Assembly (NCBI GenBank): GCA_947567625.1
Contig: CANONN010000002.1
Coordinates: 38,765-102,764 of the forward strand
DNA: 64,000 nucleotides
From: an uncultured Roseburia sp.
Lineage (GTDB): Bacteria > Bacillota > Clostridia > Lachnospirales > Lachnospiraceae
Reading direction: 5' to 3'
The notes below the pieces were generated by a model. It was not told the origin of the DNA and ran no database searches. It saw only the letters and a program-made list of their open reading frames with translations. Each line of letters begins with the position of its first letter. The stretch's first letter is position 1. Made by a program: the position numbers and the translations under genes. Shown here piece by piece: positions 8,690-16,270 of this stretch.

Positions 8690-9748
8690 TTACCGCTGTA
8701 GGAACCTTCCCTTAAGTTTGAGCCCAATACCACAGACTTTATCGACAAACCACGCCTCCGGCCCATGCAGGATAGCCACGCGCAGACAGTCAATGACACT
8801 TCCGAGTGCAACAATAAGGACGGCAATCCCGATTAAGACCAGCTCATACCAGACGGATTCGCGCCACTGCACATAGTCAAAGAGATAGCGGCTGATGATG
8901 GCGCGCAGCGTCCACTCAAAGATAAACACCGCGGGCACATGCCTGGCCAGTCGGTTGACAAATTTATTTTCAAAATAAACGTTACGGAACATCAGGAAAA
9001 TAAGCACGGCCTGCGCAACGGTAAACAGGGTGTTATCCCTGGCGAAACGGTTCTGTACCACGCCCGTCGCCACATAGAGCGCGCCGTTTAGGCAAAAGTT
9101 GACTGCCGCCACGGCCGCAAAGCAGCCAAGGAGTTTTCCGGTGGAATAGCGTTTTTCTTTTTGATAGACACCGATATAGCGCCCCATGAGATAGAGCATC
9201 ACCATATGGACAATGCCTTTTCCCCCGTCGCCGTTGATATCAAAGAAGAAAAAGGTGGTGACCCCCGAAAAAATCACAAGCATCGTAAAGATTAACTGCT
9301 GCAGCCTCATTTCTCCTTGCTTTTCCACCATCTCGTTTAGAAAAGGACTTAAAAACGCGAGCGCAAAGTAACAGGTAAAATACCAGGAGCGCTTGCCGAT
9401 GACCGGCAGCAGGTAGGACAATATTTCCTCGCCGCCGGGTCTTGCTCCCCATGCCAATTGCAGCGCCAGGCTAATCCAGCAGTAAAAAATCAGCATCAGG
9501 TCAAGCCGCATCATTTTTTTGATATTGAGGCGAATCCCATAGTAACCGGAAATCAAGATAAAACAGGAAACGCCGATGTTTCCGATGACGGCCGCGAAGA
9601 TGCTAATCCACGCACTGACCTCGTTGTTTTCATAGCTGGCGCTGGCATGCATCCAAAATATCAATACCAGGCATACGATACGCAGCAGTTCGATCGCGGA
9701 ATTTCTACCTGCCGTTGCTTTTACAGTTGTGCTTTTTTCTATATTCAT
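8690..9748 (-). CDS. Membrane acyltransferase (Acyltransferase_3 family), copy 1
   Basis: This is a 352-residue polytopic protein with about ten hydrophobic segments. The N-terminal RNSAIELLRIVCLVLIFWMH contains the Arg and His typical of acyltransferase-3 proteins, which move acetyl or succinyl groups across the membrane onto surface sugars. A second landmark, GKGIVHMVMLYLMGRYIGVY, lies mid-protein. I chose the ATG at 9748 because a GAATGGAG site precedes it by a normal distance, whereas the ATG four codons earlier is part of that site. It is clearly paralogous to the enzyme at 21355-22404, with both landmarks and overall length matching. It is a single gene, convergent with the MBL hydrolase; the exact acyl group and target are unknown. 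Confidence 0.88.
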   Translation of the reverse strand: MNIEKSTTVKATAGRNSAIELLRIVCLVLIFWMHASASYENNEVSAWISIFAAVIGNIGVSCFILISGYYGIRLNIKKMMRLDLMLIFYCWISLALQLAWGARPGGEEILSYLLPVIGKRSWYFTCYFALAFLSPFLNEMVEKQGEMRLQQLIFTMLVIFSGVTTFFFFDINGDGGKGIVHMVMLYLMGRYIGVYQKEKRYSTGKLLGCFAAVAAVNFCLNGALYVATGVVQNRFARDNTLFTVAQAVLIFLMFRNVYFENKFVNRLARHVPAVFIFEWTLRAIISRYLFDYVQWRESVWYELVLIGIAVLIVALGSVIDCLRVAILHGPEAWFVDKVCGIGLKLKGRFLQR

Positions 9749-9857
9749 AGCGTGCTCCATTCTGTTGCGTTTTGAAAATGTCTTTTATCCTTCTTCTCAT
9801 TATTTTCACACTTTTGGCAGATACATCCGTTAAATCCTTACCACTTACCATACGCAC

Positions 9858-10949
9858 TTATTTCCGTTCATCTTTTTCCTGCTGCTGCAACTGAAACAAC
9901 ATCTTTTGTGTTTCAATCTCTGCCTTTAATTCTTCTTCCGTAGGAAGATACAACTTATACTTCGATGCAAAAAGTTGTTCATTTCCCTGAAGAATGGAGT
10001 ATCTTGCTATATCTTCATCTGTATCTGAACACAATACGATTCCTATCGTTGGGTTATCTCCCTCACTACGCTTTAACTCATCATACATGCGAATGTACAT
10101 ATCCATCTGCCCCACATCTTGATGCGTAATTTTCTCTGTCTTTAAATCAATTAACACAAAGCATTTTAAGATATAATTATAGAATACCAAATCAATATAA
10201 TAATCTTCTTTTTCCGTCCTTATATGCTGTTGCCTTGCAACAAAAGCATATCCCTTTCCCAGTTCCATTAAAAACTTCTGCAAATTAGATAATATACTTG
10301 ATTCCAAATCACTTTCTGTAAAGTCATTGCTTTGTGCCATTCCTAAGAATTCTGCTATAACTGGATTTTTTATAAATTCATACTTATCATTTTGATAATT
10401 GCCAGTCAACATTCTCATTTCCGCTTCAACTATATCAGGCTTTTGCGTCCGAAGCATCCTATAATAGTACTGAGAAGCTATGTTTCTCTGTAATGTCCGC
10501 ACACTCCAAGTCTGCTGATATGCTTCTTTTTCATACCATTTTCTAGCTTCCATATCTTCTACCTGCAACAGAACTCTATAATGTGTCCATGACAAAACCT
10601 GTCCGGAGGATTTTGGACTCAGTGCGTCCAAAATGTCAGGAAAGACCTCATAAAACTTCTTAAACTTGTATAAGCTGCTCACATCAAAGCCTTTTTTGTA
10701 TTCTTCTGTCAAAGCCTTTGACAATGTTTTCATTATCTCTTTTCCGTAGTTGTCTGTCCGGGTGTGTCCTTTCAATTCCTCTTCAACAATACGGTATCCG
10801 ATCAACCAATTTCTTTTAACTAACGTAGTATTCACTGACTGATACGCCTGATGTTGTGCCGCATCTATGATATTTTTCATATCTGACAAAATATTATCTG
10901 TGTTTGAATAATTCATAGATGTTATTATTTCCATTTTAGTATCACTCAT
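9858..10949 (-). CDS. YhcG-type PD-(D/E)XK nuclease-domain protein (DUF1016)
   Basis: This 363-residue soluble protein has the two-part layout of the YhcG/DUF1016 family. The N-terminal DUF1016 region includes WLIGYRIVEEELKGHTRTDN and YGKEIMKTLSKALTEEYKKG. The C-terminal PD-(D/E)XK-like fold shows YIDLVFYN and VLIDLKTEKI as the probable metal-site Asp and Asp-x-Lys. Such proteins are often found beside restriction systems and mobile DNA, but their reaction is poorly defined. I chose the ATG at 10949 because AGGAG lies seven bases upstream; the reading frame extends 11 codons further without a good site. The gene is visibly more AT-rich than the glycan genes around it and lies next to a decayed reading frame, which suggests horizontal arrival. 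Confidence 0.85.
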   Translation of the reverse strand: MSDTKMEIITSMNYSNTDNILSDMKNIIDAAQHQAYQSVNTTLVKRNWLIGYRIVEEELKGHTRTDNYGKEIMKTLSKALTEEYKKGFDVSSLYKFKKFYEVFPDILDALSPKSSGQVLSWTHYRVLLQVEDMEARKWYEKEAYQQTWSVRTLQRNIASQYYYRMLRTQKPDIVEAEMRMLTGNYQNDKYEFIKNPVIAEFLGMAQSNDFTESDLESSILSNLQKFLMELGKGYAFVARQQHIRTEKEDYYIDLVFYNYILKCFVLIDLKTEKITHQDVGQMDMYIRMYDELKRSEGDNPTIGIVLCSDTDEDIARYSILQGNEQLFASKYKLYLPTEEELKAEIETQKMLFQLQQQEKDERK

Positions 10950-10999
10950 GCTAGTTCTCCTATTATAGATGCCAATAGACATTCTGTACGTTTCTCAAT

Positions 11000-11253
11000 C
11001 TACTTGATATCATGAATAGCATCTTCCACGTTTCGCATCTTCACTGATTTATTACATACCTGTTCGCTGATTCTTAACATTAGCTTATTACATTGATTCA
11101 CTAAAGTCAAATTAAACTATCCATTCATATTGATACGTTCCTTGAACCGCTTCAACGACAGGCAAACCTTCGCTTCATAATCCAGCCCATAATATTTTTC
11201 CTTTTCTGTCAAATGATTCAATGAAAGTGCCCTGTTCCATGAAAAAATTCATA
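11000..11253 (-). pseudogene. Decayed reading frame interrupted by an amber codon
   Basis: This lies in the 378-base gap upstream of the YhcG gene. One minus-strand frame reads about 45 plausible codons (including HLTEKEKYYGLDYEAKV and LSLKRFKERINMNG), then a TAG at 11117-11119, then about 38 more in the same frame (NQCNKLMLRISEQV, KMRNVEDAIHDIK) to a TAG at 11000-11002. The charged, helical composition looks like former coding sequence. No start codon with a ribosome site and no recognised family were found. It may be the remnant of a partner of the YhcG-type gene. Nothing else was seen in this gap apart from the terminator. Confidence 0.3.
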
Positions 11254-11261
11254 TAAAAATA

Positions 11262-11305
11262 CCAGACAAATGTAACGTTTCCGCCAAATTTATCTGGCAT
11301 TTTTT
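11262..11305. terminator. Probable bidirectional terminator below the acyltransferase operon
   Basis: An inverted repeat CCAGACAAAT (11262-11271) / ATTTATCTGG (11288-11297), with one mismatch, is followed by six T on the plus strand and by TATTTTTATA on the minus strand. It lies 22 bases past the stop of the last gene of the 20112-11328 operon. Confidence 0.55.
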
Positions 11306-11327
11306 GCATGAGATCTACATAGAACTT

Positions 11328-12380
11328 TTAGCGCCGCTTCCTCCGCCACAATTCCTTTGCCTTATCCAGTAAAAACCCAAGCGCAAGACAACCGCAGACC
11401 GAAGCCGAGATGCGCGCCGTGTGATAGAGAATAAATGTAATGCCGGTAAGATCGGAAATATGAATCACCTTGCCCGCGATCATCTCAAAGATCTCGAGCC
11501 CTAAGATATGAAACGCCAGCAATACAATGGTATTTTTTCCGATGTAACCTATAAATGTGCCGACAAAATGATTCTGTATGAACTTCCCCATCCAAATGCA
11601 GATCATAGACCCGCTGACGCCGACCAAAATAAACAGCGGTACGCTAAGTGCCTGGTATTTACCGTACTCGCGCACAGACATGTTGATGCCGGGATTACAG
11701 TAGCTGAGCACGATGTAAGCGGCCAAAACCAACAGAAACGACAGGGGACTCGTCTTCTTCTCAAAATAGCCTGCCCTGCCAAGGAAAGTTCCCGCCAGCA
11801 TAAAAATTGTTCCCACGCAAGCGAGATCAAGGCTCCACGGCAGCAGCACCGGGATGTCGGCGAGCAGTATGGTAACCGCCGTAAGAACTGCCAGGCTTAT
11901 GGTCAAAAATTTAACACTCTTTAAGCAGCGGTCGACCAGCGCATGGTACAGAAGACTGGTTACAAAAAACGCCGTCAGATACCACATGGCGCCATTGGCA
12001 ACCGTAAACAGATAGACATTGTCCACGGAGCGGGTGGTATCATACAGACAGTACCGCGAATAGAGCACACCGAACGCAGAGCGAAGCGTCTCCGCAAAGT
12101 TTCTGCCCAAAAGCGCATAAAACGCCAGCAGCACCGCACTGTAGCCAAAATAGGGCAGCAACAGCCGTGACGCTTTCCTGCCGATATTTTCTCTGTAGCT
12201 GCGCCCCTCCTTGTATATGTAACCGGACACAACAAAAAACAGCGGGATATAGTAATTGATCAGATAGGAGCTCAGACCGCAGCTGTGTGAAATAATCACC
12301 AGCAGCAGTCCGATTCCCCTTGCAATATCGAGATATGGATAACGTTTCACGGCAGTCCCCTTTCTATCGACATAGCGCAT
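11328..12380 (-). CDS. Membrane acyltransferase (Acyltransferase_3, OatA/fucose-acetylase-like)
   Basis: This 350-residue polytopic protein begins with the hallmark YPYLDIARGIGLLLVIISHS, with the conserved Asp, Arg and His of acyltransferase-3 enzymes, and continues with about ten hydrophobic segments. YIPLFFVVSGYIYKEG near residue 65 is also typical. The start at 12380 is preceded by AGGTG and lies nine bases after the AsnB stop; an upstream in-frame extension would overlap asnB and has no site. It is the last gene of the operon, just before the terminator at 11262-11305. It differs in sequence from the other two acyltransferases in the window, so a different acyl decoration is likely. Placement beside fucosyltransferase and aminosugar genes suggests O- or N-acetylation of the glycan. 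Confidence 0.86.
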   Translation of the reverse strand: MRYVDRKGTAVKRYPYLDIARGIGLLLVIISHSCGLSSYLINYYIPLFFVVSGYIYKEGRSYRENIGRKASRLLLPYFGYSAVLLAFYALLGRNFAETLRSAFGVLYSRYCLYDTTRSVDNVYLFTVANGAMWYLTAFFVTSLLYHALVDRCLKSVKFLTISLAVLTAVTILLADIPVLLPWSLDLACVGTIFMLAGTFLGRAGYFEKKTSPLSFLLVLAAYIVLSYCNPGINMSVREYGKYQALSVPLFILVGVSGSMICIWMGKFIQNHFVGTFIGYIGKNTIVLLAFHILGLEIFEMIAGKVIHISDLTGITFILYHTARISASVCGCLALGFLLDKAKELWRRKRR

Positions 12381-12388
12381 TGTTTCAC

Positions 12389-14260
12389 CTACACGGCAAA
12401 TTCCTGCTTGATCATGGCCCGCTCCCACAGATACGGCTGTATCCGGTTCCAGATATCCGCGGCCTCATGGAACGTGGCATCGGGTTTTTCCAAAAATTCT
12501 GCCAAATCGCGCCGCACCTTCTGCGGATTTGGCACCAGCTCGCAGCTTGCAAACGCCGCGTCCGCGACCGTATCCAAAAAGAATTGGCGGTAGGGCCCCC
12601 GCATCCAGTCTAAAATCGGCGCATTAAAGCCGAGCTTCGTGCGCCGGTACGCGATTTCGTTGGGCATAAACGACGCCCCCGCGTCGCGGACGATGGACTT
12701 GGAAAAGCCGCCGTGCAGTTTGGATTTCCAGCCGATCGAAAAAGCAAACTCAACGATGCGGTAATCGAGAAACGGCATACGAATCTCAATGCCGCTCGCC
12801 ATACTGTCCCGGTCGTAATTGCGCAAAAGTGTCGGCAAGATGGTCTCGTGTGTGGAGACAAACAGCGTTTTATTGAGGTTGTCCAGCCGCTTCCAGTTCG
12901 GATGGGAGGCATATGCACTCTTTACCTCCCCGCGGCGCAAAAGCTTTTTGACATAATACTTCATCATATAATCGCGGTAGAGCGCATTTTTTAACCGCTT
13001 AAATTCGTCCGACTCCTCCGAAAGCCCCTCTTCGCGGCTCTGGTTTAAATATGCTGTCGTGATCTGGTTCACCTGAGCTTTCGTTTTGGCGTCGGGATAC
13101 GCCTTTAATATATCGAATCCATAGCCGGCGAACAATTCATCAGCCGCATGGCCGTCCAGCGAGACGGTGGTGCCATACTCCCGCTCTTTTTTGTAGAGCG
13201 CCATCATCGGCACCTGCGGGTTGCCCCAAAGCTCCTCAAAGCAGTAAAGCTGGCGCAAAAAATCTTTCTCCGACACCGCGTCGTCAAGCTCCATAAATGT
13301 ATGACCGATGCCAAGGAAGTCTGTCACCTGTCTGGCATACTTCGTCTCGTCAAGCTCCGTCCCCGGGAAACATGCCACATAGGCATGCTGCCAGTCGGCG
13401 TTGACGCGCGTATCCTTTCTGTGCTTGGAAATATGGGACATGGCACAGATTACGGTGGAGGAATCCAGGCCGCCGCTTAACCCCGTGCCAAGCGTCACAT
13501 CGCTGCGCATACGAATCTTGCAGGCGTCCAGAAACAATTCCCGAAACATCTCTACCTGATCGCGGTAATCGTCCGGCACTTTCACCAAGTGGTCGAGCGT
13601 ATTCCAATAACGCACGACCGTAAGATTTTTGTTTTTTATCCAGGCGTTATGCCCTGCCGGAAAACGTCGGATTCCCTCGATCAGGCAGTCCGGCTGATTT
13701 TCATAGTGATTATCCGAAAAATAGCGGGCAAAGAGCGCCCGGTTTGGCCGCACTTCGGGCAGCAGCGGCAGCAGCGCCTTCATCTCCGAGGCGAACGCAA
13801 ACCCTCCTTCCGGCAGCTCTGCATAAAACAGCGGTTTCACGCCAAAACGGTCACGGGAGAGAAAAAGCGTCTGCTCTGCGGCATCCCAGATTGCAAATGT
13901 CCACATTCCGTTAAAGTGCTCGACGCACGTTTCCCCCCACTCGCAATAGGACGCCAATATCACCTCCGAATCGCTGTCCCCGCGAAACGCATATCCTTTT
14001 TTCTTCAGCGCTTCCCTGATCTCCACAAAATTGTAGATTTCTCCGTTGTAGGTCAGATGATAGCGGTCGTTTCCATACGCCATCGGCTGGCTGCCGTTCC
14101 CCGACAGATCAAGAATCGAAAGTCTGCGATGCCCTAGCGTCACCGCCCCCTCCTGCCATAAGCCGAACCCGTCGGGTCCGCGGTGCGTCATGGTATTGAG
14201 GCACTTCATCGCCAGTTCTCTGTCCACCTGCTGATTGATTACACCATATATTCCACACAT
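12389..14260 (-). CDS. asnB: Asparagine synthase (glutamine-hydrolysing) type amidotransferase
   Basis: This 623-residue protein has a class II glutaminase domain at the N-terminus and an ATP-pyrophosphatase synthetase domain after it. The start was set at 14260 because the catalytic Cys must be residue 2 after Met removal (MCGIYGVINQQ). The glutaminase part also shows MTHRGPDGFG, HRRLSILDLSG and YNGEIYNF. The P-loop GLSGGLDSST of the synthetase domain lies near residue 260. It could make asparagine, but its position in a surface-glycan operon resembles WbpS-like enzymes that amidate uronic acids in O-antigens. The UDP-glucose dehydrogenase at 32310-33539 could supply such a uronic acid. That role is inferred. 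A long in-frame extension upstream of 14260 overlaps the next gene and is not considered coding. Confidence 0.9.
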   Translation of the reverse strand: MCGIYGVINQQVDRELAMKCLNTMTHRGPDGFGLWQEGAVTLGHRRLSILDLSGNGSQPMAYGNDRYHLTYNGEIYNFVEIREALKKKGYAFRGDSDSEVILASYCEWGETCVEHFNGMWTFAIWDAAEQTLFLSRDRFGVKPLFYAELPEGGFAFASEMKALLPLLPEVRPNRALFARYFSDNHYENQPDCLIEGIRRFPAGHNAWIKNKNLTVVRYWNTLDHLVKVPDDYRDQVEMFRELFLDACKIRMRSDVTLGTGLSGGLDSSTVICAMSHISKHRKDTRVNADWQHAYVACFPGTELDETKYARQVTDFLGIGHTFMELDDAVSEKDFLRQLYCFEELWGNPQVPMMALYKKEREYGTTVSLDGHAADELFAGYGFDILKAYPDAKTKAQVNQITTAYLNQSREEGLSEESDEFKRLKNALYRDYMMKYYVKKLLRRGEVKSAYASHPNWKRLDNLNKTLFVSTHETILPTLLRNYDRDSMASGIEIRMPFLDYRIVEFAFSIGWKSKLHGGFSKSIVRDAGASFMPNEIAYRRTKLGFNAPILDWMRGPYRQFFLDTVADAAFASCELVPNPQKVRRDLAEFLEKPDATFHEAADIWNRIQPYLWERAMIKQEFAV

Positions 14261-14334
14261 AATTTTCCACATTCTGCGCTGCTTTTGGGTTTCCGGTTTG
14301 CGGTCGCAGCGCGGACGCAAACTTCGGGTAAACA

Positions 14335-15096
14335 TTAATGTTTCTTTGAATGGCAAAATCCCCGCTTCCCTTCCCTGAAAATCAGCCACAGATAGCGGGT
14401 ATTGGTCACAAAATAGCGGCGAAACAGGCGCTTGGGGTCCTGTAGCAGCCGATACAGCCATTCCAGGCTGCATTTTTGCATCCAGCGCGGCGCGCGCTTA
14501 ATATTGCCGGCATGATAGTCAAACCCCGCGCCCACGCCGATCATGACGCCGCCCACGCTGCCTTTGTGCCGGTACATCCAGTTCTCCTGTTTGGGGGCGC
14601 CAAGCCCCACCCAGATAATGTCCGCTTTGGACGCGTTGATCTTTTCCACGTCAGCCGCATCCTCCTCACGGCTTAGCTGTCGAAACGGAGGCGACACCAT
14701 GCCCGCAATCTGTAAATGCGGATATCTTTCGGTGAGCTTTTGCCTAAGTAGAGCCAGCGTTTCCTCGGTCGCACCATAAAAATAATGACGAAGCCCATTG
14801 TCCCGCGCGAACAGCGCCAGCATCAAATCAGGCCCCGTCACCCGCTCCGCCTGCGGGAAACCGTGCTTCCTGCTGTAGACGGACAAGGGCTTGCCGTCCG
14901 GCAGCACAAACGCGGCCTCCCGCTGCACGACGCGGTAATTGAGGTCGTCATGTGCCATCACCGTGGTGTGCACATTGCCCACACAGATATATTCGCCGCG
15001 CAGCCCTTCGATATCTTTCTCGATGCGCGCCACCGTATCCTCCATCCGCGTCACCAAAACATCCGTCCCTAAAATGTTACAACATTGATTTTTCAC
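14335..15096 (-). CDS. WecG/TagA/CpsF family glycosyltransferase
   Basis: This is a protein of about 253 residues with the family's core: NVHTTVMAHDD, AAFVLPDGKPLSVYSRKHG, ERVTGPDLMLALFARD, IIWVGLGAPKQENWM and VGAGFDYHAGNIKRAP. Members are GT26 enzymes that add ManNAc, ManNAcA or glucose to a lipid-linked sugar early in glycan or teichoic-acid assembly, on the cytoplasmic side. The start is probably the GTG at 15096, because the in-frame ATG at 15108 is itself part of the GAATGGAG ribosome site. The C-terminus is Arg/Lys-rich (LLQDPKRLFRRYF), as is common for membrane attachment. It is separated from the upstream gene by the hairpin-rich spacer at 15110-15248. Confidence 0.9.
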   Translation of the reverse strand: MKNQCCNILGTDVLVTRMEDTVARIEKDIEGLRGEYICVGNVHTTVMAHDDLNYRVVQREAAFVLPDGKPLSVYSRKHGFPQAERVTGPDLMLALFARDNGLRHYFYGATEETLALLRQKLTERYPHLQIAGMVSPPFRQLSREEDAADVEKINASKADIIWVGLGAPKQENWMYRHKGSVGGVMIGVGAGFDYHAGNIKRAPRWMQKCSLEWLYRLLQDPKRLFRRYFVTNTRYLWLIFREGKRGFCHSKKH

Positions 15097-15109
15097 ACTA
15101 ATCTCCATT

Positions 15110-15198
15110 CCGAGAACGTTTACGTTCGAGGAACCGCAGGAGAAATCTGCGAATGCAGTTTCTCCTGTCGGATCAGGGCTTATTTGTGACGTTCTCGG
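15110..15198. other. Nested inverted-repeat spacer upstream of the WecG-type gene
   Basis: A perfect 10-base outer stem (CCGAGAACGT at 15110-15119, ACGTTCTCGG at 15189-15198) encloses a strong inner hairpin at 15137-15167, with arms CAGGAGAAA and TTTCTCCTG plus an inner CTGC/GCAG. On the transcribed minus strand, the outer arm nearest the gene ends immediately before the GAATGGAG ribosome site, so folding could affect translation. No coding sequence is seen here. Confidence 0.6.
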
Positions 15199-15208
15199 CA
15201 CAAATAAC

Positions 15209-15248
15209 CGTGTGATAAAATCAGCTATCAAGCTGATTTTTCACACTA
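15209..15248. repeat. 40-base intergenic hairpin repeat, copy A
   Basis: The arms GTGTGA-T-AAAATCAGCT and AGCTGATTTT-TCACAC give a near-perfect stem of about 16 pairs with a 4-base loop. The element is 37/40 identical to copy B at 18969-19008. Both overlap the stop codon of the gene transcribed into them. It may act as a terminator or as a 3'-end processing/stability hairpin. Confidence 0.75.
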
Positions 15249-16056
15249 CTACCTCCAAAGGAATCCCCCCAATATAGGACGGCAGGAGGCTAAATGTGCT
15301 GTTAAAGCTTCCCAGAATCTTTTTTCCCCTCGAGAGCGCCAACATTTCAATATAGGCATCCACCAGCCCCTCTTTTGAATTGCGGTCGATCACACCGTTC
15401 TCGTAAAAAATCAGTTTATCCGCCGGCATCTGCCGCTTAAGCTCTTCCTTTACCCCGGCGTCATCCGTGGCAATGAAAAAATTTGCATCCGCATCGGCTT
15501 CCAGCTCGCGGCGCATATACTCGACAAACAGCGACAGCGGGCTTTTGGCGATCGCCTCCACATGATCGGTTCTGCGGATATGCACGCCGACCGTGTGGGC
15601 GCCGATCTTTGCGAATAGCTCTTTTCCTTTTTCCTCCACGCTTTTGGCGGGCTTTAAAAAAGTATAACAGGATGCGTCGAGCTCACAGATCGGCCCAAAC
15701 GACTTAAGATAGATGCGCGGCGTATCCCGGATTACGTTCTGTAATCCCTCATATCCACGCTGCTTTTTGATCTCCTCGACCTCGCCGCACTCTAAGAAGC
15801 GCTCCGAACCTCTGCGCCATTTTTTCATGACAAAACTGCCCGCAAAATGAGCCAAAGGCTCCTTGGAATAACCGTTCTCACTTACCTCGATCACGCGCAT
15901 AGGCAGCTCAAAGAGCTCCGCCGCACGCACATTACACCCGACTTCCCGCTTCCACATAACAATCAATTCTCTGTTTAATTTCCTTGCCACCGCGTAAGCA
16001 GACCCCAAGCCCAAAAGCTTATTGCCTAACCCCGCGCAGGGTTCTATTATAATCAT
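15241..16056 (-). CDS. Fucosyltransferase-like glycosyltransferase (HxRRxD motif)
   Basis: This 271-residue protein opens with MIIIEPCAGLGNKLLGLGSA, close to the MxGLGNxLxxYA pattern of GDP-fucose-dependent transferases. It carries VGVHIRRTDHVEA near residue 155, the HxRRxD phosphate/GDP-binding motif shared by GT11, GT23/NodZ and protein O-fucosyltransferases. Near the C-terminus, ILGSFNSTFSLLPSYIGG matches the late Ser-rich acceptor/GDP region. No membrane segment is present. It is mid-operon between two hairpin-rich spacers. Together with the GT11 enzyme at 18016-18834 it implies that fucose or a related GDP-6-deoxyhexose is added, although no GDP-fucose synthesis genes occur in this window. 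The exact family assignment is uncertain. Confidence 0.7.
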   Translation of the reverse strand: MIIIEPCAGLGNKLLGLGSAYAVARKLNRELIVMWKREVGCNVRAAELFELPMRVIEVSENGYSKEPLAHFAGSFVMKKWRRGSERFLECGEVEEIKKQRGYEGLQNVIRDTPRIYLKSFGPICELDASCYTFLKPAKSVEEKGKELFAKIGAHTVGVHIRRTDHVEAIAKSPLSLFVEYMRRELEADADANFFIATDDAGVKEELKRQMPADKLIFYENGVIDRNSKEGLVDAYIEMLALSRGKKILGSFNSTFSLLPSYIGGIPLEVVV

Positions 16057-16090
16057 ACGCTAACCTCCCTGCCGCGACTCAAATCCGCGC

Positions 16091-16258
16091 GGAGAATCCA
16101 ACGTCATATATGACGTTGCCATGCATGGCGTGTTTTTGGGGATTCTCCAATGCGAACTTGTTCGCATTAGAGACTTAGAACTTCTTAGCGCGTGAACTTG
16201 TTTCACGTTAGCGCCCTCTGGCGTGAGCAAAAGCTCGTTTACGAGCTTTAGAAGTTCT
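16091..16258. other. Double multi-branched inverted-repeat spacer
   Basis: This 214-base gap contains two branched modules. Module 1: outer arms GGAGAATCC (16091-16099) and GGATTCTCC (16140-16148) enclose two adjoining perfect palindromes, AACGTCATATATGACGTT (16100-16117) and GCCATGCATGGC (16118-16129). A simple hairpin follows, AATGCGAAC/GTTCGCATT (16149-16168). Module 2: outer arms AGAACTTCT (16177-16185) and AGAAGTTCT (16250-16258) enclose CGTGAA/TTCACG (16191-16207) and AAAGCTCGT/ACGAGCTTT (16230-16249). No reading frame is supported here. Confidence 0.7.
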
Positions 16259-16270
16259 TCTCACACTCCA

